From Flammeovirgaceae bacterium UBA2338 (GTDB lineage: Bacteria > Bacteroidota > Bacteroidia > Cytophagales > Cyclobacteriaceae), in contig DDUM01000080.1 in assembly GCA_002344795.1 (NCBI GenBank), forward strand, positions 1 through 42,236: a stretch of 42,236 nucleotides of DNA, given 5' to 3'. The notes beneath the pieces were generated by a model. It saw nothing but the letters and a program-made list of their open reading frames with translations, was not told the origin of the DNA and searched no databases. The position numbers were made by a program, and so were the translations under genes. Below, piece by piece: positions 9,396-17,843 of this stretch. Position 1 is the first letter of the stretch. Each line of letters opens with the position of its first letter.

Positions 9396-10574
9396 TTATT
9401 TTGTGGAATAGTGTACCCACCCATCATCATCAATGGTAATTGGGGTCTCAGGAAAGTCTTCAAGGGTTAATGTTCTTATTCTTTTGATTACTCTTCCTTG
9501 CAAATCAATTCGTACCGGTGACATTGGGGTCTGATAAATGGGTGTGATCTTCGCCTTGTAGAAGGCGCCATTTGTGTCTGTAAACACCTTGATGATGGGA
9601 GCCCACCCGTTCACACCACTGAGGTTGAAGCCCCCATAGGTACAAAAATTACCCAGACTATAAGCGATAAACCGGTTGTTATAAACCTCTATGGCCCGGG
9701 TCACATGAGGGCCGTGCCCAAACACAATATCCGCTCCGGCATCAATTAAGGAATGAGCAAATTTGTAGACATCTCCCCTGTCTTCTCCCACAAATATTTC
9801 GTGCTTGCGTGGCACATGTTCATACTTACTGCCCTCCGCACCTCCATGAAATGATACAATAACAACATCTGCCAGGGAGTCAAGATGTGCAATGGTGGCC
9901 CTCGCTGCAGGAATATCATTGATGCTTGCACAGCCACTATTAGGAGCAAATGCTGCAAAGCCGTATTTCACATTTTCTTTTTCAAATAACACATAGGGTT
10001 GAGAAAGGAGCCCCGCATATCTTATGCCCAAAGAATCCAGGGTTTTCATACTGCTTTTGCGACCAGCATCACCAAAATCACCCGCATGATTGTTGGCAAG
10101 GCTCATAATATCAAATCCAGCTTCAGCTAGATTCTCAGCGAAAGCTACGGGGCTTCTGAATACGTAGCAAACATCAGGATTTCGGCAACCCTTTGGAGTC
10201 CCTCCTTCATCGAGAAGAACACCCTCGAGGTTACCCATGGTTATGTCAGCATCTTGCAGAATATGTTTTACCTCGGCCATTAGCTCTTTCCCATTGTTGG
10301 GTGGCAATCGGTCTTCATTGGGGTAGTTAGTTCCCATCATGATGTCACCCACACCAATAAAGGTGAGAGTATCTTTTCTTACAATTTTCACTACGGTGTC
10401 GATCAGGATAGGGCCCACTTCTACTATTTCGAGATAGGCAGTGTCCAGTCTCAAAACGATGGTGTCACTCCTAATTTCCTGCAATGCCTGATTATCCAAT
10501 GCGGTTTGGCGAGCCAGGCGCGATGAAGCGCAAGATGATAACGTAAGAATAACAATCCAGAGAAGATAGCGCAT
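9396..10574 (-). CDS. CapA-family metallophosphatase-fold lipoprotein
   Basis: The 392-residue product starts with a lipoprotein signal whose lipobox LSSC places the lipidated residue at Cys15. After a linker, the CapA/PGA_cap fold is clear. It carries IGVGDIMMG (Asp77), GNLEG (114-118), SLANNHAGDFGDAG (158-171), SFHGGAEGS (241-249), GADIVFGHGPHVTRA (280-294) and AYSLGNF (304-310). These are the metal-binding motifs of calcineurin-like phosphoesterases in this family. Four cysteines at about 130, 136, 215 and 311 could form disulfides. CapB and CapC homologues are absent, so a poly-gamma-glutamate capsule role is unlikely. The adjacent M23 peptidase genes suggest work in the cell envelope. 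The substrate is unknown. Confidence 0.88.
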   Translation of the reverse strand: MRYLLWIVILTLSSCASSRLARQTALDNQALQEIRSDTIVLRLDTAYLEIVEVGPILIDTVVKIVRKDTLTFIGVGDIMMGTNYPNEDRLPPNNGKELMAEVKHILQDADITMGNLEGVLLDEGGTPKGCRNPDVCYVFRSPVAFAENLAEAGFDIMSLANNHAGDFGDAGRKSSMKTLDSLGIRYAGLLSQPYVLFEKENVKYGFAAFAPNSGCASINDIPAARATIAHLDSLADVVIVSFHGGAEGSKYEHVPRKHEIFVGEDRGDVYKFAHSLIDAGADIVFGHGPHVTRAIEVYNNRFIAYSLGNFCTYGGFNLSGVNGWAPIIKVFTDTNGAFYKAKITPIYQTPMSPVRIDLQGRVIKRIRTLTLEDFPETPITIDDDGWVHYSTK

Positions 10575-10592
10575 TCAGAAAATTAGAGCGTG

Positions 10593-11552
10593 TTAATCCA
10601 GAGACGTTGTGGCAATTCCTCCGAGCTCAACTAGTTTTTCGTATTCTTTATTGTTGAGATCTCGTTGGAAGAAATTGATTGGATTGATTTGATCTCCTTT
10701 GAAGAGTATTTCGTAATGTAAGTGTGTAGCTACAGAAAGGCCAGAATTTCCAACATAACCGATAATTTGTCCGCGTTTTACTTTTTCACCCTTTTTTACA
10801 ATGTACTCTGTCATGTGAGCGTAACGCGTTTCAAAACCAAAATTGTGATCTATGTACACCACATTTCCAAAGCTGGTGGAATAATGGGCTTCTTCAATTA
10901 CACCATCCCCTGTGGCATAAATGGGTGATCCTTTGGGCGCTGTAAAGTCAAGTCCTCTGTGGGGTCTCCAGTAACCTAAAATGGGATGTTGTCTCATTCC
11001 GTAGGTTGTGTGGAGATAAGTGAGATCTGTGTTGCTGATCGGTTGAATAGCAGGCCTGGACGCCCACATTCTTTCTTTATAAGCCAGCTCTTTATCCAGT
11101 TGTTCAAAAGATTGAATTTCAATGTCCAATCTGTTTTTGATTTTTTCTGCTTTCTCGTATGCCTTTTTAATAATAAGATATTGGATACTGGCATTCTCTT
11201 TCTCACGACCACCAACACCTGCTTCTCTCACAGACTGTGCTAAAGGCTCCAGGTCCAGAATCACCCGATAATTATGGTCGTCTGTTTGTTCCAAGGCCAC
11301 TAGCGCTCTATCCGCATTTTCCAGTTTCTTATCCAGTACTTCCCAATCGTTTTTCAAGGATTGGTTTTTACTGATAAGCAATGTTTCGTCTACTGAAGGA
11401 TAATTGGCATTAAATACCAATAATGCCATCACACCGATCATAAAGGAAATACTAAGGAAACGACTTAACCGTCTTAAGACTATTTGACTGTTTACAACTA
11501 CTGGCTCGTAGCGACAAGTTTTGGGATTGTATATGTAGTCGACTTTGGCCAT
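10593..11552 (-). CDS. Membrane-anchored M23 family metallopeptidase (copy 2)
   Basis: This is a LytM/M23 zinc endopeptidase acting on peptidoglycan cross-links from the periplasmic side. The 319-residue protein has a short cytoplasmic N-terminus with YIYNPKTCRYE, one transmembrane segment (about 33-50) and a helical, coiled-coil-prone stalk (about 60-165). The M23 domain shows HRGLD (His198, Asp202), YAH (246) and HLH (277-279), so the zinc ligands are intact. The cytoplasmic YNPKT motif and overall plan are shared with the next gene upstream, showing tandem duplication. Its ATG shares one base with the stop codon of that gene (position 11552). Expected roles are wall remodelling in growth or division. 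Confidence 0.93.
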   Translation of the reverse strand: MAKVDYIYNPKTCRYEPVVVNSQIVLRRLSRFLSISFMIGVMALLVFNANYPSVDETLLISKNQSLKNDWEVLDKKLENADRALVALEQTDDHNYRVILDLEPLAQSVREAGVGGREKENASIQYLIIKKAYEKAEKIKNRLDIEIQSFEQLDKELAYKERMWASRPAIQPISNTDLTYLHTTYGMRQHPILGYWRPHRGLDFTAPKGSPIYATGDGVIEEAHYSTSFGNVVYIDHNFGFETRYAHMTEYIVKKGEKVKRGQIIGYVGNSGLSVATHLHYEILFKGDQINPINFFQRDLNNKEYEKLVELGGIATTSLD

Positions 11553-12520
11553 TAATCAAGGGATTGGTTAATCTTTTTGCTTGCTATAAACAGCCTTGCA
11601 TATCCATCACTGTCCAACCCCTGCACCAGGTATTGTAAAGGATCCACGTTGACTCCATTAAGGGACACCTCATAGTGAACATGAGGGGCAATAGAACCTC
11701 CACTGGTGCCAACAGATCCAATTTTAAAACCTTTTAATACTTTTTCACCTACCCGCACATTGATTTCATCCAGGTGGGCATAGCGTGTCAGGTAGCCATA
11801 GCCATGGTCTATTTCAATATAGTTTCCGAACCCGGCCAAAAGATCGCTTCTCTTCACAGCCACTACCTTACCCGGCCCGGTGGCAATTACACTTGCACCA
11901 CGGGGGGAGGCAATATCTACTCCATCATGGTGGTACTTACCCTTATGAAACGGGTTGATGCGAATTCCATATCCTGAAACAAGCTGATCGATCTCAAAAT
12001 TTTCTACGGGTTGCAATACCGGTGTAGATTGTAACTTGGTCCAGTCTGATTTATCAACGCTTGCCGTAAGTCTGAAGAACCGGTTGCTTCGCTCAGCCTT
12101 ACCGGCAATGGCCACGAACTGATTGGAAAGTTTGTTTGTCCAATCCATGAAAACGGGAGAGGAGGCAGCCAGTATTTCTTCTCTTCCATCCGCGTGGGTG
12201 ACTTCTTCTGTTTTAGGGATTTCAAATATTTTCTTGTAGAGCTCTCCGTCTTTCGTATTCAGATCAGCCAATTGTGCACTTGCCGTCTGAATTCTTCCGT
12301 TGAGAATGGCTTTGTGTTTTTCCAGGGATTCATTCTCCATCCGGTACTGGCTTTCCAATGGCGTTTCTACAATGTAGTTCTGCAATACCAACAGTCCGAC
12401 AAAAAATAATGCACCAAAGGACAAGTAGCCGAAGGTGTTACCTATGATCTTAGAGAGTGAAATTTTCTTTCTCTCGAAGCTTAGTGTTTTCGGATTGTAG
12501 TAATATTTCTTGTTCGGCAT
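11552..12520 (-). CDS. Membrane-anchored M23 family metallopeptidase (copy 1)
   Basis: The 322-residue paralogue of the adjacent M23 gene has the cytoplasmic motif YYYNPKTLSFE, a transmembrane segment at about 32-50 and a helical stalk. Its C-terminal M23 domain has HHDGVD (His198 and Asp202), RYAHLDE around 246-252 and HVH at 280-282. Zinc ligands are intact, so it is predicted to be an active peptidoglycan endopeptidase rather than a degenerate EnvC/NlpD-type activator. It heads the minus-strand block and is divergent from alaS, with a 90-bp gap that must hold both promoters. The domain call is firm; its partner proteins are unknown. Confidence 0.93.
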   Translation of the reverse strand: MPNKKYYYNPKTLSFERKKISLSKIIGNTFGYLSFGALFFVGLLVLQNYIVETPLESQYRMENESLEKHKAILNGRIQTASAQLADLNTKDGELYKKIFEIPKTEEVTHADGREEILAASSPVFMDWTNKLSNQFVAIAGKAERSNRFFRLTASVDKSDWTKLQSTPVLQPVENFEIDQLVSGYGIRINPFHKGKYHHDGVDIASPRGASVIATGPGKVVAVKRSDLLAGFGNYIEIDHGYGYLTRYAHLDEINVRVGEKVLKGFKIGSVGTSGGSIAPHVHYEVSLNGVNVDPLQYLVQGLDSDGYARLFIASKKINQSLD

Positions 12521-12540
12521 ATAAATCCTGTGATTCCTGC

Positions 12541-12548
12541 TAAATTTG
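12541..12548 (+). promoter_or_regulatory. Putative -7 promoter element upstream of alaS
   Basis: The sequence TAAATTTG matches the Bacteroidota -7 consensus TAnnTTTG and lies 62 bp before the alaS start. No convincing TTG -33 element is seen at the usual spacing, so this is only a plausible site. Confidence 0.35.
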
Positions 12549-12610
12549 CCGGTTTAGGGCGCTAAATATAGGTAAATTTTAAGCTAACAAAAGACATAAA
12601 TCTAACCGAA

Positions 12611-15235
12611 GTGATTGATTCAGGCACAATTAGGCAGAAATTCCTCGATTTTTTTGAAAAAAGGGCACATTTGATAGTGCCTTCAGCTCCGTTGGTTCTG
12701 AAAAATGACCCCTCTTTACTGTTTACCAACTCTGGAATGGTCCAGTTTAAGGACTATTTTCTGGGCAATTCGATCCCAAAAAGTAAACGCATAGCGGATA
12801 CCCAAAAGTGTTTGAGGGTGAGCGGAAAGCACAATGACCTGGAGGACGTAGGCTTCGATACCTACCACCACACCATGTTTGAGATGTTGGGCAACTGGTC
12901 TTTTGGAGATTATTTTAAAAAGGAAGCCATTGCATGGGCCTGGGAATTATTAACAGAAGTGTATCAACTTCCAAAAGACAGGCTCTATGCAAGTGTGTTT
13001 GGTGGAGATAAAGAAGATAACCTTCCTGCGGACACGGAAGCACTGGAGTATTGGAAACCAATCGTTGGAGAGGATAGGATTATATACGGCACCAAGAAGG
13101 ATAACTTCTGGGAGATGGGAGATACGGGTCCTTGCGGTCCCTGCTCTGAAATTCATATCGACCTGAGACCACAAGAGGAAGTAGATAAAATTCCAGGGAA
13201 AGATTTAGTCAATAGGGATCATCCTCAGGTGGTAGAAATCTGGAACCTGGTATTTATTCAGTTCAATCGGTTGTCCTCGGGACAGTTGGAGAATCTTCCC
13301 GACAAACACGTGGATACAGGCATGGGCTTTGAACGCCTGTGCATGGCCATACAAGGGAAGAAGTCCAATTATGATACGGATGTATTTACTCCACTCATTG
13401 ACTTTATAGCGAAGGAAGCTAAAACGGAATATGGAACGAATGAAAAGAAAGACATTGCCATAAGAGTAATAGCAGATCATGTGCGCGCTGTTTCATTTGC
13501 TGTTTCGGATGGACAGTTGCCATCCAATACGGGAGCGGGTTATGTGATCAGAAGAATATTGAGAAGGGCAGTCCGTTATGCTTTTTCTTATTTGGATTTT
13601 AAAGAACCGTTCATGCACAAGTTGGTGCCAATATTGGCGGATCAACTCAAAGCCCCATTCCCTGATTTATACAATCAGAAGGAGTTTGTGGTTCGTGTAA
13701 TCATTGAAGAAGAACAAGCATTTTTAAGAACATTAGACAAAGGGTTGAAGCGTTTTGAGAATATCAAATTGGAATTGAAAGGTAAAACCATTGATGGAGA
13801 GTTGGCTTTTGAGTTGTATGACACTTTTGGATTTCCATTTGATCTTACTTCACTTATAGCAAGAGAGAAGGGGTTAACTGTTGACGAAAAAGGTTTCTTA
13901 GCTGAAATGGAAAAGCAAAAAGCCCGCTCCAAAGCAGATGCCGTTAAAGAAACGGGCGACTGGGAGACGGTAAATGAGGGAAGTAAACCGGAATTTGTTG
14001 GTTATGAGAATTTGTCAGCGACCACCAGGCTGCTGCGCTACCGCAAAGTGAAGCAAAAAAACAAAGAGCTTTACCAACTCGTGTTTGAGCGCACTCCTTT
14101 TTATGCTGAGAGTGGTGGTCAGGTAGGTGACACCGGACTGATTGAATCGGATAAGGAAAAGATTAAAGTAGTTGATACCAAAAAGGAGAATGAGCTGATA
14201 GTGCATTATACTGAAAAGCTTCCTGAAAAACTGGATGGTATATTCAATCTGAAAGTAGATGCTCACAAGCGACAACTCACAATGGGCAATCACTCTGCAA
14301 CACACCTGATGCATGCTGCATTGAGAGAAGTGCTAGGCACTCATGTGGAGCAGCGGGGATCGCTGGTCAACGAGAAAATATTGCGATTTGATTTTTCTCA
14401 CTTTGCCCCAATGACGGAAGAAGAGATCAGTAAGGTAGAAGACATGGTCAATAAAAAGATTCGTGAAAATATACCCTTGAATGAAAAGCGCAACGTTCCT
14501 ATTGAAGAAGCAAAGGGAATGGGAGCGATGGCTTTGTTTGGTGAAAAATATGGGGATTTTGTACGCGTGATTGCGTTTGACTCCAACTACTCTATAGAGT
14601 TATGCGGAGGGACGCATGTGTCTGCTACGGGCCAAATTGGTCTCTTTAAAATTATTTCTGAGAGTTCGGTGGCAGCTGGGGTGAGGAGGATTGAGGCGAT
14701 GACCGCTGAAGGGGCTGAACGTTACCTTAACGATGAGATTAAACTGCTTCAGGAAGTGAGGTCGTTATTGAAAAACCCCAAAGACCTTACTGCCGCAACA
14801 AGAAGTCTGGTTGAAGAAAAACACAATCTTGAAAAAAAATTGGAAGAAGTGTTTCAACAACAAGCCAATCAATTGAAAGATAGCCTTGCTAAGAAAAGTG
14901 AGCATAAAAATGGCTTGACAGTGATTATTGAAAAAGTTGATCTTCCCAATGTGGATTCATTGAAGAATATCGCTTACGCTTTGCGCAATCAGTTTGAGGA
15001 TTTGTTGATGATACTGGCTGCCAATGTCGATGGAAAACCACAGGTGGCTGTTATGCTGGGATCAAAAACAGAAGCGAACAAAAAATACCATGCAGGTGAG
15101 ATGATTAAAATTCTTGCCAAAGAAATTGGAGGAGGAGGCGGTGGTCAGCCATTCTATGCTACTGCAGGCGGAAAGAACCTTAATGGATTAGATGCTGTTG
15201 TGAAAAGAGGCAGAGAAATGGCAGCGAATGGATAA
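12611..15235 (+). CDS. alaS: Alanine--tRNA ligase
   Basis: This enzyme charges tRNA-Ala in the cytoplasm and edits mischarged Ser and Gly. The 874-residue protein has a class II catalytic core starting IRQKFLDFFEKRAH, with RVSGKHNDLEDVGFD and FEMLGNWSFGDYFK. The editing domain has HSATHLMH (zinc motif from residue 561) and CGGTHV (665-670). A C-terminal DHHA1 region carries the Gly-rich GGGGGGQPFYATAGG. The start is GTG: the nearest upstream in-frame stop is at 12569-12571, no ATG lies between, and the next internal Met is already within the conserved core at about residue 43. The stop overlaps the gatB start by 8 bp, implying coupled translation. Confidence 0.97.
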   Translation: MIDSGTIRQKFLDFFEKRAHLIVPSAPLVLKNDPSLLFTNSGMVQFKDYFLGNSIPKSKRIADTQKCLRVSGKHNDLEDVGFDTYHHTMFEMLGNWSFGDYFKKEAIAWAWELLTEVYQLPKDRLYASVFGGDKEDNLPADTEALEYWKPIVGEDRIIYGTKKDNFWEMGDTGPCGPCSEIHIDLRPQEEVDKIPGKDLVNRDHPQVVEIWNLVFIQFNRLSSGQLENLPDKHVDTGMGFERLCMAIQGKKSNYDTDVFTPLIDFIAKEAKTEYGTNEKKDIAIRVIADHVRAVSFAVSDGQLPSNTGAGYVIRRILRRAVRYAFSYLDFKEPFMHKLVPILADQLKAPFPDLYNQKEFVVRVIIEEEQAFLRTLDKGLKRFENIKLELKGKTIDGELAFELYDTFGFPFDLTSLIAREKGLTVDEKGFLAEMEKQKARSKADAVKETGDWETVNEGSKPEFVGYENLSATTRLLRYRKVKQKNKELYQLVFERTPFYAESGGQVGDTGLIESDKEKIKVVDTKKENELIVHYTEKLPEKLDGIFNLKVDAHKRQLTMGNHSATHLMHAALREVLGTHVEQRGSLVNEKILRFDFSHFAPMTEEEISKVEDMVNKKIRENIPLNEKRNVPIEEAKGMGAMALFGEKYGDFVRVIAFDSNYSIELCGGTHVSATGQIGLFKIISESSVAAGVRRIEAMTAEGAERYLNDEIKLLQEVRSLLKNPKDLTAATRSLVEEKHNLEKKLEEVFQQQANQLKDSLAKKSEHKNGLTVIIEKVDLPNVDSLKNIAYALRNQFEDLLMILAANVDGKPQVAVMLGSKTEANKKYHAGEMIKILAKEIGGGGGGQPFYATAGGKNLNGLDAVVKRGREMAANG

Positions 15236-16688
15236 ATTAATGCTAGAAAAATATCAACCTGTAATTGGATTGGAAGTTCATGCCCAACTGTTGACCAACA
15301 GCAAAATCTACAATTCGGATTCAGCGGCTTTTGGTGGTGAACCCAATACCCATGTAGGGGTAGTATCGCTGGCGCACCCGGGTACGCTACCCAAATTAAA
15401 TAAACGGGTGGTGGAGCAGGCCATCAAAATGGGATTGGCCTGTCACTGTGAGATATCCCGACATCAAATCTTTGACCGAAAAAATTATTTCTATCCTGAT
15501 TTACCTAAGGGATACCAGCTGACACAAGACCGTACGCCCATTTGTAAAGGTGGATTTATAAAAGTAAATACGAAGGCTGAGAGAGATATCAAGGTGGTGT
15601 TGAATAGAATACACATCGAAGAGGATGCGGGCAAGTCCATTCACCTTGAAGGAGAAGAGGATACATTGATTGATTTGAATCGGGCAGGTGTTGCATTGAT
15701 TGAAATTGTGACTGAGCCAGTTATGAAAAGTGCTGAAGAGGCTGGTGCTTTTTTTTCAGAAGTGCGAAAACTTGTCCGCTATCTTGAAATTTGTGATGGT
15801 AACATGGAGGAGGGTTCCCTTCGATGTGATGCCAATATTTCCGTAATGAAAAAAGGCACTACTGTGTTGGGTAAGAAGGTGGAGGTAAAAAACATGAACT
15901 CTATTCGCAATCTACAACATGCGATCGATCACGAAATAGAAAGGCAGATTTTATTGTTGGAAAATGGAGGAGAAGTAAAATCTGAAACCAGAACTTTTAA
16001 TGTAGAGACAAGTACTACCAGTGCAATGCGCACCAAAGAAGAATTGAATGATTACCGGTATTTTCCTGATCCTGATTTAAGCCCGCTGGAGATTTCAGAA
16101 GAATGGCTTAGTGAAATAAAAGCAACCATGCCCGAACTACCGGAGCAGTTGTATCAGCGGTTTGTGAATGAATACTCCTTGCCGGAATACGATGCTCAGG
16201 TGCTTACAGAAACCAAAGAAATGGCCGATTATTATCTGGCTGTTTGTGAGTTTTCCTCTAATTATAAAGCGGTTTCCAATTGGATCATGGGACCCGTAAA
16301 ATCATATTTGAATGATACCGGTGATTCTATTGACAGTTTTCCACTCATTCCTGAAAAACTGTCTGAGTTGATTGAAATGGTGGAGAAGGGTAACTTAAGT
16401 TTTGCCAATGCCGCCCAAAAACTGTTACCAGCTTTGCTAAAGAAGGTGGATGAAGACGTATTGAACCTGGCAACCCGCCTTAACCTTATTCAAGACAACG
16501 ATGAGGGGGCTATTGATAAAATGGTGGAGGAAGTACTTAACGATTTTCCTGCCAAAGTCAAAGAATATAAGAAGGGAAAGAAGGGATTAATTTCTATGTT
16601 TATGGGAGAGGTGATGAAAAAATCGCGCGGGAAGGCTGACCCTAAAATGGCCAGTTCATTGTTACAACAAAAACTAAATGAGATATGA
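15228..16688 (+). CDS. gatB: Asp-tRNA(Asn)/Glu-tRNA(Gln) amidotransferase subunit B
   Basis: GatB is the kinase/transamidation subunit of GatCAB, which converts Glu-tRNA(Gln) or Asp-tRNA(Asn) to the amide form. The 486-residue protein has the family motif VIGLEVHAQL (12-21), NYFYPDLPKGYQLTQ, EEGSLRCDANIS and KNMNSIRNLQHAID. A C-terminal YqeY-like helical domain is expected for tRNA binding. gatA and gatC are not in the window. The gene overlaps alaS by 8 bp. An alternative ATG at 15240, four codons later, would avoid the overlap and still leave the first conserved motif intact, so the exact start is slightly uncertain. Confidence 0.97.
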   Translation: MDKLMLEKYQPVIGLEVHAQLLTNSKIYNSDSAAFGGEPNTHVGVVSLAHPGTLPKLNKRVVEQAIKMGLACHCEISRHQIFDRKNYFYPDLPKGYQLTQDRTPICKGGFIKVNTKAERDIKVVLNRIHIEEDAGKSIHLEGEEDTLIDLNRAGVALIEIVTEPVMKSAEEAGAFFSEVRKLVRYLEICDGNMEEGSLRCDANISVMKKGTTVLGKKVEVKNMNSIRNLQHAIDHEIERQILLLENGGEVKSETRTFNVETSTTSAMRTKEELNDYRYFPDPDLSPLEISEEWLSEIKATMPELPEQLYQRFVNEYSLPEYDAQVLTETKEMADYYLAVCEFSSNYKAVSNWIMGPVKSYLNDTGDSIDSFPLIPEKLSELIEMVEKGNLSFANAAQKLLPALLKKVDEDVLNLATRLNLIQDNDEGAIDKMVEEVLNDFPAKVKEYKKGKKGLISMFMGEVMKKSRGKADPKMASSLLQQKLNEI

Positions 16689-17806
16689 AAAAGTGGATAA
16701 CTTTTGCTTTGCTGGTAGGAATGATTTCTGCTTGTGAACCAGAGAAAGGTTGGCAAGTAACCCTAAGTGGAAAGGTGGGATTTCCTAAAGAGGACGGAGT
16801 AATTAAACTGGAGAAATTAAAAGGCATAGTGGAAGGAGAGGAGCAGATCATAACTCTCAGCAAAGACTACACCTACAATCAGAAGGTGAGAATAGAAGAA
16901 CCAGGGTATTATCGACTCAATTTTTATGGAACCCAGACTGTAGATTTTATCCTTGACAGAAGTGATCTTGAAATCAATGTGGATGGCAATGATCCCAATG
17001 GTTTTGTGGAAATTAAAGGATCACCTGATATGGACCTGGTGAACAAGGTGCAGGAGATAACAAGTGAGACGCAGAACCATCCCAGAATGGCAGAACTAAA
17101 CGATGCATTCAATGCAGCTAGAGCTGACAACGACAGGAGGCGGATGGAAGAAATACAAGAAGAGTACATGGCTTTTTATGATTATGGGATTGATAAAGTT
17201 GCTGCTTTATTGAGAGAACAGGGTCCCTCCGTAGCGGTTATTAATTTGCTCAGCGCTTCTAATTTTTTAGACAGAGACAAGTATTTTGATTTGTATCTGC
17301 ATGTAGCGGACGAATTGAGGCAGGAATGGCCCAATTATGAATTGGCCAAAGAATTCATTGCCACGGTGGATAAAATGAAAGTATTGGCGATTGGCCAGCC
17401 TGCGCCTGAAATATCGCTACCTAATCCTGATGGTGAAATAGTAAATCTTTCTTCCCTAAAAGGAAATTATGTTTTGGTGGATTTTTGGGCAAAATGGTGT
17501 GGACCCTGCAGGCAGGAAAACCCCAATGTAGTAAGGATGTACCATAAGTATAATGATAAAGGTTTTGAGGTTTTCGGAGTGTCCCTGGATCGTACAAAAG
17601 AAGACTGGCTTCAAGGCATTGAAGAGGATGGCCTGGTGTGGACCCACGTTTCTGACCTGAAATATTTTAATTCGGCAGCTGCTGAGTTATACAACATCAG
17701 CGCTATCCCATTTTCAGTTTTGATTGATCCTGATGGAATTATTATTGGAAAGAATCTGCGGGGCAAAGGATTGGAGCGAAAACTGGAAGAAGTATTGGGG
17801 GATTAA
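16685..17806 (+). CDS. TlpA-like thioredoxin-fold lipoprotein with N-terminal DUF4369-like domain
   Basis: The 373-residue product carries a lipoprotein signal (lipobox ISAC, Cys17). An N-terminal beta-rich region of about 100 residues, with TLSGKVGFPKEDGVIKLEKL-type strands, resembles DUF4369. A helical middle follows, then a C-terminal thioredoxin domain with the redox motif WCGPC at 271-275 in a DFWAKWCGPCRQENP context. This is the domain order of Bacteroidota AhpC/TSA-TlpA envelope oxidoreductases, which reduce or isomerise disulfides on the outer face of a membrane. Its ATG overlaps the gatB stop (ATGA), making it the last gene of the alaS-gatB unit. The partner substrate is not evident. 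Confidence 0.92.
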   Translation: MKKWITFALLVGMISACEPEKGWQVTLSGKVGFPKEDGVIKLEKLKGIVEGEEQIITLSKDYTYNQKVRIEEPGYYRLNFYGTQTVDFILDRSDLEINVDGNDPNGFVEIKGSPDMDLVNKVQEITSETQNHPRMAELNDAFNAARADNDRRRMEEIQEEYMAFYDYGIDKVAALLREQGPSVAVINLLSASNFLDRDKYFDLYLHVADELRQEWPNYELAKEFIATVDKMKVLAIGQPAPEISLPNPDGEIVNLSSLKGNYVLVDFWAKWCGPCRQENPNVVRMYHKYNDKGFEVFGVSLDRTKEDWLQGIEEDGLVWTHVSDLKYFNSAAAELYNISAIPFSVLIDPDGIIIGKNLRGKGLERKLEEVLGD

Positions 17807-17836
17807 AGAGGTTATCTCGATAGAGATAACCTCTTT
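17805..17836. terminator. Perfect 14-bp hairpin between convergent genes, probable bidirectional terminator
   Basis: Arms at 17805-17818 and 17823-17836 are perfectly complementary with a GATA tetraloop. The left arm includes the last two bases of the stop codon of the upstream plus-strand gene, and the convergent minus-strand gene ends at 17844. The outer ends are A/T runs of three, so the signal works in both orientations, although no long T tract follows. Confidence 0.85.
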
Positions 17837-17843
17837 CGAGTTG

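Noticed and set aside
9396..10574. Poly-gamma-glutamate capsule locus suggested by the CapA-like gene.
   Set aside because: No CapB or CapC homologue is nearby, and the family is widespread outside capsule synthesis; neighbours are peptidoglycan peptidases.
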